Shown: in pieces, positions 7,935 through 16,598 of the stretch
Layout of the letters: every line of letters begins with the position of its first letter
Numbering within the stretch: the stretch's first letter is position 1
From: CBFGWV01 sp965652545
GTDB taxonomy: Bacteria > Pseudomonadota > Gammaproteobacteria > Competibacterales > Competibacteraceae
Direction of reading: 5' to 3'
Assembly: GCA_965652545.1 (NCBI GenBank)
Contig: CBFGWV010000017.1
Location: forward strand, 1 to 41,946
DNA: 41,946 bases
Notes under the pieces: generated by a model
Seen by the model: only the letters and a program-made list of their open reading frames with translations
Database searches by the model: none
Told to the model about the DNA's origin: nothing
Made by a program: the position numbers and the translations under genes

Positions 7935-7994
7935 CAACGGCCTCGTCCGCACGCTACGGACGCCCCGCCCCCGACGTGACAGCCGAGGCCTTGC

Positions 7995-8756
7995 ATGTCC
8001 CCCCAGCGCGACGACGACGTCACCACCCATTTCGGCTTCGAGCAGGTGCCCGCGGCCGACAAGGTCCGCCGCGTCGGCCAGGTGTTCAGCTCCGTGGCCG
8101 CTCGTTATGACGTGATGAACGACGTGATGTCCATGGGCATGCATCGTCTGTGGAAGCGCTTCGCCGTCACTGTACTGGCGCCGCGCGCCGGTGAGCGCAT
8201 TCTCGATCTGGCCGGCGGCACCGGTGATCTCACCGCATTGATCGCACCCAAGGTAGGCGAACGCGGACGAGTGGTCCTCTCGGACATCAACCCCGCCATG
8301 CTGGAGACCGGCCGTGCGCGTCTGATCGACGAGGGCCGAGTCGGCAACATCGATTACGCCATCGCCAATGCCGAACACCTGCCATTTCCCGACGATCACT
8401 TCGATGCCGTGGTCATCGGCTTCGGCCTGCGCAACGTCACTGACAAGGATCAGGCCCTGCGCGAGATGGCCCGTGTGCTGAAGCCCGGCGGACGGGCTAT
8501 GGTGCTGGAGTTTTCGCAACCGGTGGCACCCGGGCTCAAGCCGGTATACGACGTGTATTCGTTTCGCGTTCTGCCGCTGATGGGCAAGTTGATCGCCAAT
8601 GACGCGGACAGCTACCGCTACCTCGCCGAGAGCATCCGCATGCATCCGGACCAGGGCAGCCTGCGCGACATGATGGAAGCGGCCGGGCTCATTCAGTGCC
8701 GTTATTTCAATCTCACCGGCGGCATCGTGGCGATCCACCGGGGCTATAAGGCATGA
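7995..8756 (+). CDS. ubiE: Ubiquinone/menaquinone methyltransferase UbiE
   Basis: SAM-dependent C-methyltransferase of 253 residues acting on 2-polyprenyl-6-methoxy-1,4-benzoquinol in ubiquinone synthesis, and on demethylmenaquinol where menaquinone is made. The family signature YDVMNDVMSMGMHRLWKR is at about residue 37, the SAM-binding motif is ILDLAGGTGDLT near 72, and signature 2 is RVLKPGGRAMVLEFS near 160. The C-terminal GGIVAIHRGYKA is typical. The stop overlaps the ubiJ start by four bases (ATGA), indicating translational coupling. Confidence 0.96.
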   Translation: MSPQRDDDVTTHFGFEQVPAADKVRRVGQVFSSVAARYDVMNDVMSMGMHRLWKRFAVTVLAPRAGERILDLAGGTGDLTALIAPKVGERGRVVLSDINPAMLETGRARLIDEGRVGNIDYAIANAEHLPFPDDHFDAVVIGFGLRNVTDKDQALREMARVLKPGGRAMVLEFSQPVAPGLKPVYDVYSFRVLPLMGKLIANDADSYRYLAESIRMHPDQGSLRDMMEAAGLIQCRYFNLTGGIVAIHRGYKA

Positions 8757-9385
8757 CACCGGGCAGCGTGCTCAGCGGCGCGCTGCAGGCGGCCGTCAAC
8801 CAGTATCTGCGTCTGGCCGAAGAGCCGCAGGCCGCTCTGGCTCTCCTCGATGGCCGTCATGTGCGCCTGGTGCTGTCGATCGCGCCGGACATCCCCGCGG
8901 TCATCGACATCCATGGCACGGCGAACGGGCTGCGGATCGGCCCCAAGGAGGCCACCGACCTGACGCCGGACCTGTGCATCACCGGTTCGCCGGGGGCGCT
9001 GGTGCGCTTCGCCGCCCAAGGCAGCGCCACCGACGGTGTCGATATCGAAGGCGATGCGCGCTTGGCGCAGGCCATTCTCAAGCTGTTCACCGAACACGCC
9101 CCGGACCTGGAAGAGTTGGTCTCGCGGGTGACCGGCGATCTGGCGGCCCGTCAACTGGGCAACATCGCGCGCGGTGTCCTGGACTTTCATCGCCAGACGC
9201 TGGCGAGGCTGATGGCCAACACCAGCGAGTACGTCCAGTACGAAGCCGGAGACCTGGCCATCCGGGCCGAGGTGGATGTCTTCCTGGACGAGGTGGACAC
9301 CCTGCGCGATGACATAGAGCGCCTGGACGCACGCTTAAAACGCCTCGCCGCACGGCGTGCGGCATCATCGGGCCGCCCATGCTGA
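8753..9385 (+). CDS. ubiJ: Ubiquinone biosynthesis accessory factor UbiJ
   Basis: Accessory protein of 210 residues with an N-terminal SCP2-like lipid-binding domain (about 15-115, including the DLCITGSPGALVRFA stretch) and a C-terminal helical region (DEVDTLRDDIERLDARLKRL) likely to form a coiled coil. In E. coli UbiJ scaffolds the soluble Ubi complex and binds ubiquinone intermediates through the SCP2 domain. Position between ubiE and ubiB, with a four-base overlap upstream and a seven-base overlap downstream, supports the identity strongly, since sequence conservation in this family is low. Confidence 0.92.
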   Translation: MTPGSVLSGALQAAVNQYLRLAEEPQAALALLDGRHVRLVLSIAPDIPAVIDIHGTANGLRIGPKEATDLTPDLCITGSPGALVRFAAQGSATDGVDIEGDARLAQAILKLFTEHAPDLEELVSRVTGDLAARQLGNIARGVLDFHRQTLARLMANTSEYVQYEAGDLAIRAEVDVFLDEVDTLRDDIERLDARLKRLAARRAASSGRPC

Positions 9386-11052
9386 GACGCCCTCAGCAAC
9401 TGGTTCGCCTGCTGCATATTCAGTGGGTGCTGCTGCGCCACGGTCTGGACGAGATCGTGCTGGCCACCCATCTGTTCCGGCCGGTGCGCTTTCTGCGTTA
9501 CTGCTCGCCATGGTTTTGGTTGAACCATGGACGCGAGCGCCCGCCGCGGGGGGTGCGTATCCGCTTGGCACTGGAGGATCTGGGCCCGATCTTCGTCAAG
9601 TTCGGGCAGATGCTCTCGACCCGCCGCGACCTGCTGCCGGACGATATCGCCGCCGAGCTGGCAAGGCTTCAGGACCGTGTGCCGCCCTTTCCCAGCGCCC
9701 AATCACGGGTTCTGGTCGAGCGCGCCTTCAACCAGCCGCTGGAGCAGTTGTTCAGCCGCTTCGACACCGACCCGCTGGCTTCCGCCTCCATTGCCCAGGT
9801 GCATGGTGCACAACTGCGCGACGGCCGCGAGGTGGTCGTCAAAGTGGTACGGCCGGGTATCGAGCGGGTAATCCGCCGCGATGTCGATCTGCTGCACTTC
9901 ATTGCAGGCAACGCCGAACGCTTCTGGCGCGAGGGGCGGCGGCTGCGGCCACGCGAGGTCGTGCACGAATACGAGAAAACGATTTTCGACGAACTCGACT
10001 TGGTGCGCGAGGCGGCCAACGGCAGCCAGTTGCGCCGCAATTTCGACGGCTCGGCACTGCTCTACGTGCCGGAGATCCACTGGCCGCTGACCCGGCGTAC
10101 CGTCATGGTGATGGAGCGCATCAACGGGATACCGATCAGCGACCTGGCCACCCTGCGGCAGCGTGGCGTCAATATGAAGCGCTTGTCGGAACGGGGTGTG
10201 GAAATCTTCTTCACCCAGGTCTTCCGCCACAGTTTCTTCCATGCGGACATGCACCCGGGCAATATTTTCGTCGACGCCACAGACCCGCAGAATCCGCGCT
10301 ACATCGCCATCGACTTTGGCATCATCGGGACTCTGGCGCCTACGGACCAGCATTATCTGGCCGAGAACTTCGTCGCCTTCTTCCGTCGCGATTACCGCCG
10401 CGTCGCGGAGCTGCACATCGAGTCCGGCTGGGTGCCGGCCTCGACACGGGTGGATGAGTTCGAGTCGGCGATCCGCACGGTCTGCGAGCCCATTTTCGAC
10501 CGCCCACTCAAGGACATTTCCTTCGGCGGCTTCCTGCTGAGCCTGTTCCAAACCGCCCGCCGCTTCAACATGGAAGTGCAGCCGCAACTGGTCTTGTTGC
10601 AGAAGACTCTGCTGAATATCGAAGGCCTCGGGCGACAGTTGGATCCGGATCTCGACCTGTGGAAGACGGCAAAGCCGATTCTCGAAGAATGGATGACCGA
10701 GCGTATCGGCCCCAAGGCGATGGCGAACAAGCTGCGCGATAACGCGCCGCGCTGGGCCGAGCACTTCCCCGACCTGCCCGATCTGGTGCAGAAGCTGTTG
10801 AAGCATGCCGCCAGCGGCGAGGTCAGTGTGCGCCTGGACCCGGCACAGCTTGCCCAGGTGCGCCAGCAACTGGCGGCCAATCAGCACCGCCAGTCATTGT
10901 CGATATTCGCCCTGGGGCTGGGCTTGGCGGCCGTGGCCGTGGCACTGCTGGCCCATGACGTGCCCAGTGGCCCGATGGGCATTCCGCTGGCGGCCTGGGG
11001 CCTGGGTATCGCGGCGGTGCTGACCGGCGCCCGCGGGCTTGCCGGGCGTTAA
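9379..11052 (+). CDS. ubiB: Ubiquinone biosynthesis kinase-like protein UbiB
   Basis: Atypical protein-kinase-like (ADCK/ABC1) protein of 557 residues needed for ubiquinone synthesis; members bind and hydrolyse ATP rather than phosphorylate proteins. Family motifs are present: KFGQMLSTRRDLLPDD (KxGQ), the Ala-rich loop LASASIAQVH, VVVKVVRPG, the ExD element ELDLVREA, HADMHPGN and IDFGIIGTL. Two hydrophobic helices at the C-terminus (about 500-555) anchor it to the inner membrane. It overlaps ubiJ by seven bases. The stop codon lies in the loop of a perfect 11-bp hairpin shared with convergent ctpA. Confidence 0.96.
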   Translation: MLRRPQQLVRLLHIQWVLLRHGLDEIVLATHLFRPVRFLRYCSPWFWLNHGRERPPRGVRIRLALEDLGPIFVKFGQMLSTRRDLLPDDIAAELARLQDRVPPFPSAQSRVLVERAFNQPLEQLFSRFDTDPLASASIAQVHGAQLRDGREVVVKVVRPGIERVIRRDVDLLHFIAGNAERFWREGRRLRPREVVHEYEKTIFDELDLVREAANGSQLRRNFDGSALLYVPEIHWPLTRRTVMVMERINGIPISDLATLRQRGVNMKRLSERGVEIFFTQVFRHSFFHADMHPGNIFVDATDPQNPRYIAIDFGIIGTLAPTDQHYLAENFVAFFRRDYRRVAELHIESGWVPASTRVDEFESAIRTVCEPIFDRPLKDISFGGFLLSLFQTARRFNMEVQPQLVLLQKTLLNIEGLGRQLDPDLDLWKTAKPILEEWMTERIGPKAMANKLRDNAPRWAEHFPDLPDLVQKLLKHAASGEVSVRLDPAQLAQVRQQLAANQHRQSLSIFALGLGLAAVAVALLAHDVPSGPMGIPLAAWGLGIAAVLTGARGLAGR

Positions 11053-11065
11053 GCCCCGGCAAGCC
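11036..11065. terminator. Hairpin between convergent ubiB and ctpA
   Basis: Perfect 11-bp stem GGCTTGCCGGG (11036-11046) / CCCGGCAAGCC (11055-11065) with an 8-nt loop containing the ubiB TAA. It is positioned to end both transcripts, but no T-run follows on either strand, so it may act as a 3' stabiliser or need Rho. Confidence 0.5.
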
Positions 11066-11078
11066 GCGCCATGCACGG

Positions 11079-12380
11079 TCAAGCGCGTTTCGTATCCAGC
11101 AATGCCAGCGCTTTGAGCAGGTTCAGGGCTTCGTACAACGCGTAATCGTCCTCGGCAAGCTCGCTACCCTCCGCCGGCTTCTCCTCCTCCTCGACCTCAC
11201 CGTTCTCATTGATGAGATGACGCTGCAAGTCGATTTCGCGTACCGACAGTCCATTGTTCTTGCTATCGGACAACGTGAAGTCACGCAAGGTGATGTCCGG
11301 CTCGATACCCTCGGCCTGGATCGAGCGGCCATCGGGCGTGTAGTACCGCGCGGTGGTCAGCTTGACCGCCGCCCCGTTGGCCAGCGGCATGATCGTCTGC
11401 ACCGACCCCTTGCCAAAGGTGCGCTGGCCCATGATCACGGCGCGACGCTGGTCCTGCAGTGCGCCGGCGACGATCTCCGACGCAGACGCCGAACCGCCGT
11501 TGACCAGGACGATCAAGGGTGCACCATTGAGCAGGTCACCGCTGGTGGCCTCGAAGATCTGTTGCGTGCCATCGGTGCGTCCACGGGTTTCGACGACTTC
11601 GCCCGACTCCAGGAACAAATCGGAAACGTCGACCGCCCCGGTAAGCACACCGCCGGGATTGTTGCGCAGATCCAGCACCAGCCCCTTGAGCGGCTCGCCA
11701 TTGCTGTCGATCATCGTATTGAGCGACTCCTTGAGCTTGCGCGCCGTCGGTACCTGAAACTGGGTGATACGCGCGTAGCCGTAGCCAGGCTCCAGCATAC
11801 GGGTCTTGACGCTCTGTACTTCGATCACGTCGCGAACGACGACGATCTCCAGCGGCGCGTCCTCGCCCTCGCGGACGACGGTCAAGGTGATCTCGGTATC
11901 CGGTGCGCCGCGCATGCGCTTGACGGCATCGGACAGGGACATGCCCTTCACCGGTGCATCGTCCAGGCGGATGATCAGGTCACCGGCCATGACCCCGGCA
12001 CGATCGGCCGGGGTGTCCTCGATCGGGGCGACGACGCGAACGAAGCCATCCTCCATATCCACTTCGATACCCAGGCCACCGAACTCGCCGCTGGTACCGG
12101 CCTGCATCTCGGCGTAGGCGTCCTCGTCGAGATAGGAGGAGTGCGGATCGAGGCCGGCGAGCATGCCGCGAATCGCCGCATCCAGCAGGGTCTTGTCGGT
12201 GGTGTCCTCGACATAGTCCTGCTTGATGCGATCGAGCACCTCGGTAAACAGTCGCAGTTCGTCCAGGGGGACGGGATCGGCGGCCTCTTTCTGAGCCCAG
12301 ACAAGGCCGGCAGTGGACAGCGCAACGCCCAGGGCCAGCCCCAGGACAAGATTCAGCCGTAAACGTAAAGTGGTTGTCAT
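11079..12380 (-). CDS. ctpA: Periplasmic C-terminal processing protease (S41, CtpA type)
   Basis: Serine-lysine protease of 433 residues. A signal sequence or anchor spans about residues 6-29 (LNLVLGLALGVALSTAGLVWA). The conserved DPHSSYLDEDAYAEM segment leads into a PDZ domain (about 80-180, GLGIEVDMEDG to AVKRMRGAPDT) and the S41 core. The nucleophile is the Ser in NGGSASASEIVAGAL and the general base is the Lys in GQRTFGKGSVQ. The tail is acidic (EVEEEEKPAEGSELAED). The frame is open 20 codons upstream, but the ATG giving MTTTLRL puts the hydrophobic stretch at the N-terminus. It lies 66 bp downstream of gpmI; the envC gene often found between them is absent. Confidence 0.94.
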   Translation of the reverse strand: MTTTLRLRLNLVLGLALGVALSTAGLVWAQKEAADPVPLDELRLFTEVLDRIKQDYVEDTTDKTLLDAAIRGMLAGLDPHSSYLDEDAYAEMQAGTSGEFGGLGIEVDMEDGFVRVVAPIEDTPADRAGVMAGDLIIRLDDAPVKGMSLSDAVKRMRGAPDTEITLTVVREGEDAPLEIVVVRDVIEVQSVKTRMLEPGYGYARITQFQVPTARKLKESLNTMIDSNGEPLKGLVLDLRNNPGGVLTGAVDVSDLFLESGEVVETRGRTDGTQQIFEATSGDLLNGAPLIVLVNGGSASASEIVAGALQDQRRAVIMGQRTFGKGSVQTIMPLANGAAVKLTTARYYTPDGRSIQAEGIEPDITLRDFTLSDSKNNGLSVREIDLQRHLINENGEVEEEEKPAEGSELAEDDYALYEALNLLKALALLDTKRA

Positions 12381-12446
12381 AATGCGTTCGGGTCTCCCGC
12401 TACCCGTGGAACCTGCTTGTCTTTGAGACCCAATCTGCATCGAAGT

Positions 12447-13973
12447 TTAGCGTGGGTTGATCAGCGGCCGACCGGTCATCTCCGGCGGTATGGGCAAGCC
12501 CATCAGATTGAGTATCGTAGGTGCCAAGTCGCACAGCGCGCCGCCTTCTGCGATATCGGCCTCACGCCCCACGTAGAGCAGCGGCACCGGGTTGGTGGTG
12601 TGCGCCGTGTGCGCCTGGCCGGTGGCCGGATCGCTCATCATCTCCACGTTGCCGTGATCGGCCGTCACCAGCACCTCCGCACCGACCTTGCGGGCGGCAT
12701 CGAGCACATCGCCCAGACACGCGTCTATGGCTTCCACCGCCTTGACGGCCGCATCGAATATGCCCGAATGACCGACCATATCAGGATTGGCGTAGTTACA
12801 CACGATGAGGGCGTAGCGCCCCGACTCGATGGCAGCCACCAACTCGCGCGTGACCGCCGGCGCGCTCATTTCCGGCTGAAGGTCGTAGGTAGCAATGCGC
12901 GGCGAGGGGATGAGCTTGCGATCCTCACCGTCAAAGACGGTTTCCCGGCCACCGTTGAAGAAGAACGTCACATGAGCGTACTTTTCGGTTTCGGCGATGC
13001 GCAATTGCTTGTGCCCCGCGCGGGCGACGACCTCGCCCAGCCCGTTGTGCAATTCAGTGGGCGGAAAGGCAACCGGGGCATCGATGTCCGCCTGGTACTG
13101 CGTGAGGCATACGAACGCGCCCAGCGGCGGACGCGGGCCGCGATCGAAATTCGTGAAGGTCTCGTCGGTAAACGCCTGGGTAAGCTCGCGAGCCCGGTCG
13201 GCACGGAAGTTCATGAACAACACCGCATCGCCGTCACGCATGGGGACGGGGCTGCCGATCACCGTGGGCCGGAGGAATTCGTCGTTCTCATCGCGGGCAT
13301 AGGCGGCGTCGAGCCCGGCGGCGGCGGTATCGGCTTGGAATGCCCCCTTGCCCTGGGCGATCAGTTCGTAGGCCTGCTGCACCCGATCCCAGCGCTGATC
13401 GCGGTCCATGGCGTAGTAACGCCCCACCATCGTCGCAATGCGCCCACAACGCAATTCGGCCAGGGTCCGCTCCATCCAAGCCAGCGAGTCGGCAGCGCTG
13501 CGCGGCGGTGTATCGCGGCCATCGAGAATCGCGTGGACGTAGATCTCGGTTGCCCCGCGCCGAACGGCCAACTGAATGGCGGCGTGGATATGCGCTTCGT
13601 GGCTGTGTACGCCACCGGGCGACAGCAAGCCCATCAAGTGGACTGCCCTGCCCGCAGCGACCGCCCGATCGACCGCCGCACACATCACTGGGTTGTCATA
13701 GAAACTGCCATCTTCGATGGCTGCGCCGATACGGGTCAGCTCCTGGTATACGATGCGACCGGCACCGAGGTTCATGTGACCGACTTCCGAGTTGCCCATC
13801 TGCCCATCGGGCAACCCCACGGCATTGCCCGAGGTGTTGATCAGCGCATGCGGATATGCCGTCCAGTACCGGTCCCAGTTTGGCTTGTGGGCGGCGGCGA
13901 TGGCGTTGTCATCGGGTTCTTCCCGGTATCCCCAACCGTCCAGGACAATGAGTACGACGGGTGTGACAGCCAT
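12447..13973 (-). CDS. gpmI: 2,3-bisphosphoglycerate-independent phosphoglycerate mutase
   Basis: Cytoplasmic glycolytic enzyme of 508 residues interconverting 3- and 2-phosphoglycerate using two Mn2+ ions. Asp12 (VLDGWGY) and the catalytic Ser62 (MGNSEVGHMNLGAGR) are in place. DGRDTPPRSA, RADRARELTQAF and the metal-binding TADHGN near 440 are also present. The length is normal for the family. I chose the ATG giving MAVTPVV; the frame extends about 69 codons upstream through sequence unlike any GpmI. The first gene of a gpmI-ctpA pair, with an 8-bp hairpin in its leader. Confidence 0.97.
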   Translation of the reverse strand: MAVTPVVLIVLDGWGYREEPDDNAIAAAHKPNWDRYWTAYPHALINTSGNAVGLPDGQMGNSEVGHMNLGAGRIVYQELTRIGAAIEDGSFYDNPVMCAAVDRAVAAGRAVHLMGLLSPGGVHSHEAHIHAAIQLAVRRGATEIYVHAILDGRDTPPRSAADSLAWMERTLAELRCGRIATMVGRYYAMDRDQRWDRVQQAYELIAQGKGAFQADTAAAGLDAAYARDENDEFLRPTVIGSPVPMRDGDAVLFMNFRADRARELTQAFTDETFTNFDRGPRPPLGAFVCLTQYQADIDAPVAFPPTELHNGLGEVVARAGHKQLRIAETEKYAHVTFFFNGGRETVFDGEDRKLIPSPRIATYDLQPEMSAPAVTRELVAAIESGRYALIVCNYANPDMVGHSGIFDAAVKAVEAIDACLGDVLDAARKVGAEVLVTADHGNVEMMSDPATGQAHTAHTTNPVPLLYVGREADIAEGGALCDLAPTILNLMGLPIPPEMTGRPLINPR

Positions 13974-14001
13974 GGCAATCCTCGCGCAGCGTAACGGCTT
14001 T

Positions 14002-14072
14002 GGCCCCTTGCCGGCCCTGTGACAGCCGGCAATGGCCCGGTGAGACTCATCGGGCGAAAAACTCCGATTGTA
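14002..14072 (-). promoter_or_regulatory. gpmI leader hairpin and possible -10
   Basis: On the minus strand TACAAT (14072-14067) is a good -10 hexamer, though the -35 region (TGGGAT at 17 nt spacing) is poor. The resulting leader of about 85 nt contains a stem of 8 bp, TTGCCGGC (14008-14015) / GCCGGCAA (14025-14032), flanked by GGCC on both sides (14002-14005 and 14034-14037). Its function is unknown. Confidence 0.3.
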
Positions 14073-14178
14073 CGACCGTTTAGGCACTGATCCCACTGAC
14101 AGTTGCGGTCGCCGCACAACACGGTATGCTTGCGCTTCTTGGTTAATGAATGTTGAATCGCAAGGAGGCGCAGGCGCC

Positions 14179-14484
14179 ATGAATGGATTGTCGATCGTCC
14201 AACCCCATCACCCTGTTCGCGCGCTCGATGTCGCGCAGGTCCATGCCACGTTCAAGGCACTGGCCCACCCGATCCGCCTGGGCATCGTGCTATGCCTCGA
14301 TCATGGCGAGCGTTCGGTTCAGACCATCGTGAGCGAAGTCGGATCCACCCAAAGCAATGTCTCCCAGCACTTGGCGGTTCTGCGCGAACAAGGGCTGCTG
14401 CAAGCCCGCAAGGCCGGAAACCAGGTGTTCTACCGTCTGGCCGACTCGCGCCCCCTGGCCATGATCAGACTCATTGCGGGTTGA
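14179..14484 (+). CDS. ArsR-family winged-helix regulator
   Basis: DNA-binding regulator of 101 residues. The fold is the ArsR/SmtB winged helix: VHATFKALAHPIRLGIVLCL, then the recognition region STQSNVSQHLAVLREQGLL and the wing ARKAGNQVFYRLAD. The metal-binding ELCVCDL motif of arsenic/metal sensors is missing, and only one cysteine (LCLDHG) is present, so neither classical metal sensing nor the two-cysteine sulfide sensing of BigR/YgaV is expected. The start with AAGGAGG 9 bases upstream was preferred over longer frames. The next gene is a rhodanese, a pairing seen in sulfur-responsive operons, but a 108-bp gap with its own promoter-like site lies between. Confidence 0.88.
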   Translation: MNGLSIVQPHHPVRALDVAQVHATFKALAHPIRLGIVLCLDHGERSVQTIVSEVGSTQSNVSQHLAVLREQGLLQARKAGNQVFYRLADSRPLAMIRLIAG

Positions 14485-14548
14485 TGACCCGACAACGGCC
14501 GGGATAAAGCACGTAAACATCGACTCACGGGCGCCGGCGCGCAACGGA

Positions 14549-14557
14549 TGGTATCAT
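14549..14557 (+). promoter_or_regulatory. Extended -10 promoter before the rhodanese gene
   Basis: TGG directly precedes TATCAT (14552-14557), an extended -10 element. It sits inside the dyad CGGATG-GTAT-CATCCG. No convincing -35 is present, which is tolerable for extended -10 promoters. The start codon follows 36 bases later. Confidence 0.4.
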
Positions 14558-14592
14558 CCGCGCGCCTTTGCAAACCGCCGTGTGACCCATCA

Positions 14593-15024
14593 ATGGACTC
14601 CGTAGAGCTGATCCCGTTCGTCACGAAGTACTGGTACCTGTTTGCCGCACTGGGCGTCATCCTCGCCTTGCTGGTCGGCGGCGAGGTCGTGCGCCTGATG
14701 CGTGGCATCCCCCCGATCAATGCGCAGCAGGCGCTGGCGCTGATGAACCATGACGATGCCGTGATGCTGGACATCCGCGACAACAAGGCCTTCCATGCCG
14801 GCCATATCCCGGGGGCTCGCAATGTACCGGTGGCCGACCTGGCCAAGCGCAGCGCAGACCTGAACCGCTTCAAGGACAAACCGGTAATCGTGTATTGCGA
14901 CACCGGCGTCCGCTCGGGGGCCGCTGGCGCATCGCTGAAGAAAGCGGGGTTCGCAAAGGTCCATACGTTGCAAGGCGGTCTGGCCGCGTGGACTGGCGCC
15001 AACCTGCCATTGCAACGTAAATAG
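14593..15024 (+). CDS. Membrane-anchored rhodanese (YibN-like)
   Basis: Single-domain sulfurtransferase of 143 residues. An N-terminal membrane helix spans about residues 13-34 (YWYLFAALGVILALLVGGEV), placing the catalytic domain probably on the cytoplasmic side. The rhodanese domain shows LDIRDNKAFHAGHIPGARNVP and the active loop CDTGVR, whose Cys would carry the persulfide. Length and architecture match E. coli YibN, which also precedes secB and gpsA. The glutaredoxin gene grxC, often found between yibN and secB, is absent. Natural sulfur donor and acceptor are unknown. Confidence 0.9.
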   Translation: MDSVELIPFVTKYWYLFAALGVILALLVGGEVVRLMRGIPPINAQQALALMNHDDAVMLDIRDNKAFHAGHIPGARNVPVADLAKRSADLNRFKDKPVIVYCDTGVRSGAAGASLKKAGFAKVHTLQGGLAAWTGANLPLQRK

Positions 15025-15043
15025 GGAGCGCCAACCCCTTGAT

Positions 15044-15073
15044 TTGCGCCCCTGCCGCGGGCGGGGGTATAAC
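15044..15073 (+). promoter_or_regulatory. Probable secB-gpsA promoter
   Basis: -10 TATAAC (15068-15073, 5 of 6 to consensus) with -35 TTGCGC (15044-15049, weak) at 18-nt spacing. A GC-rich palindrome (CCCCTGCC...GGGCGGGG) fills the spacer. The site lies 40 bases before the secB ATG. Confidence 0.45.
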
Positions 15074-15112
15074 GGCCACCCGTTACCGACCCAACATGCA
15101 CAGGATTCAACC

Positions 15113-15598
15113 ATGAGCGAGGAGAACGGCGCTGCCCAGCAGCCGCCCCAGCAGCGCATCGAAGTTCGCAAGATCTATCTGAAGGACGTCTCTCTGGAGA
15201 CGCCCAACTCGCCGCAGATTTTCGCCCAGACCTGGAAGCCGGAGGTCAACCTGCAACTGGCCAGCCAGACGGCAGCGGTGGGTGAAAACCTGTTCGAGGT
15301 CGTCCTGCGCCTGACCATAACGGCCAAGCTCGAAGACAAAACCGCGTATCTCATCGAAGTGCAGCAGGCCGGTCTGTTCACCATCGCCGGCTTCGCCGAA
15401 CAGCAGTTGGGCCTGATGCAAGGCGCATTCTGCCCGAATCTGTTGTTCCCCTACGCCCGCGAGGCCGTCGACAATCTCGCGGTCAAGGCTGGCTTCCCGG
15501 CGGTCAATCTGGCCCCAGTCAATTTCGAGGCCTTGTACATGCAGCGCCTCAAGCAGAGCCAGCAGGAAACCGCCGGTTCGCCCGCCCAGCCGAACTAA
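15113..15598 (+). CDS. secB: Protein-export chaperone SecB
   Basis: Cytoplasmic tetrameric chaperone of 161 residues that keeps preproteins unfolded and delivers them to SecA. Recognisable family stretches are RKIYLKDVSLETPNSPQIF, TWKPEVNLQL, YLIEVQQAGLFTI, and the C-terminal LLFPYAREAVDNLAVKAGFP followed by NLAPVNFEALY. The start ATG has an AGGA 8 bases upstream; the frame is open further upstream, through the promoter. The gpsA ATG begins one base after the secB stop codon, so translation is likely coupled. Confidence 0.97.
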   Translation: MSEENGAAQQPPQQRIEVRKIYLKDVSLETPNSPQIFAQTWKPEVNLQLASQTAAVGENLFEVVLRLTITAKLEDKTAYLIEVQQAGLFTIAGFAEQQLGLMQGAFCPNLLFPYAREAVDNLAVKAGFPAVNLAPVNFEALYMQRLKQSQQETAGSPAQPN

Positions 15599-15599
15599 A

Positions 15600-16598
15600 A
15601 TGGCTGCGCCTGTTGCGGTGCTGGGGGCAGGTTCCTGGGGCACAGCCCTGGGGCTGCAACTGGCCCGCAATGGTCACCCCGTGCGCTTGTGGGCTCACCG
15701 GGCGGAACATGCTGCGACGATGACCGCGGAACGGGTCAATCGCCGTTACCTCCCCGACTCACCCTTTCCCGATAATCTGCAAGCCACCGCCGAGTTGTCC
15801 ACAGCCTTGAAGGGGGCCGGCCTCGTCCTGGTGGTGGTGCCCAGCCATGCGTTCGGTGCCATCCTGCGCGAGTTGGCCGGCCAGCCACAGCGCCCCCGCC
15901 TGCTTGCCTGGGCAACCAAAGGCCTGGAACACGGCAGTGGCCGCTTCCTCCACGATGTGGCCGCCGATTGCCTGGGTACCGATCTGCCACCGGCCATGGT
16001 GTCAGGCCCGAGTTTTGCCCGCGAACTGGCCCGCGGCCTGCCGACCGCGGTCACCGTCGCCAGCCCGGACCGTCTGTGCGCATCAGCGGTGGCCGAGCAT
16101 CTGCACGGCGGGTGCCTGCGTGTATACACCAGCGCAGACCTGGTGGGGGTGGAGCTCGGTGGCGCGGTGAAAAACGTGCTGGCGATCGCTGCCGGCATTA
16201 GCGACGGACTGGGGTTTGGCGCCAATGCCCGCGCCGCCCTGATCACCCGCGGCCTGGCCGAGATGGTTCGCTTGGGCGAGGCCGTCGGTGGCCAGCGCGA
16301 GACGTTCATGGGCCTGGCCGGCGTCGGAGACTTGATCCTCACCTGTACCGACGATCAGTCGCGCAACCGCCGCTTCGGTCTCGCACTGGGCCAGGGTCGG
16401 CCGGCAGTCGATGCGGAGGCGGCCATAGGTCAGGTTGTCGAAGGCGCCGCCACTGCCCGCGCCATCGCCCAATTGGCCGCCGGTGCCAATGTGGAGTTGC
16501 CGATCTGCACAGCCGTCCTGGGGGTGCTCGATGGGCGACTGAGCGCACGCGCGGCGGTGGAAGCGCTGCTGGCACGGGAGCGCAAGGCGGAGGATTAG
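15600..16598 (+). CDS. gpsA: Glycerol-3-phosphate dehydrogenase [NAD(P)+]
   Basis: Cytoplasmic enzyme of 332 residues reducing dihydroxyacetone phosphate to sn-glycerol 3-phosphate for phospholipid synthesis. The Rossmann motif VLGAGSWGTALG is at the N-terminus. WATKGLE, GPSFARELARGLPTAV and the catalytic Lys segment GAVKNVLAIAAGISDGLGFG follow, then GLAGVGDLILTCT. The start sits immediately downstream of secB. The stop codon TAG forms the first bases of a hairpin whose other end contains the stop of convergent znuC. Confidence 0.96.
   Translation: MAAPVAVLGAGSWGTALGLQLARNGHPVRLWAHRAEHAATMTAERVNRRYLPDSPFPDNLQATAELSTALKGAGLVLVVVPSHAFGAILRELAGQPQRPRLLAWATKGLEHGSGRFLHDVAADCLGTDLPPAMVSGPSFARELARGLPTAVTVASPDRLCASAVAEHLHGGCLRVYTSADLVGVELGGAVKNVLAIAAGISDGLGFGANARAALITRGLAEMVRLGEAVGGQRETFMGLAGVGDLILTCTDDQSRNRRFGLALGQGRPAVDAEAAIGQVVEGAATARAIAQLAAGANVELPICTAVLGVLDGRLSARAAVEALLARERKAED

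Noticed and set aside
12417..13994. 525-codon open frame on the plus strand
   Set aside because: Exact antisense shadow of gpmI, rich in His/Arg/Gly with no domain.
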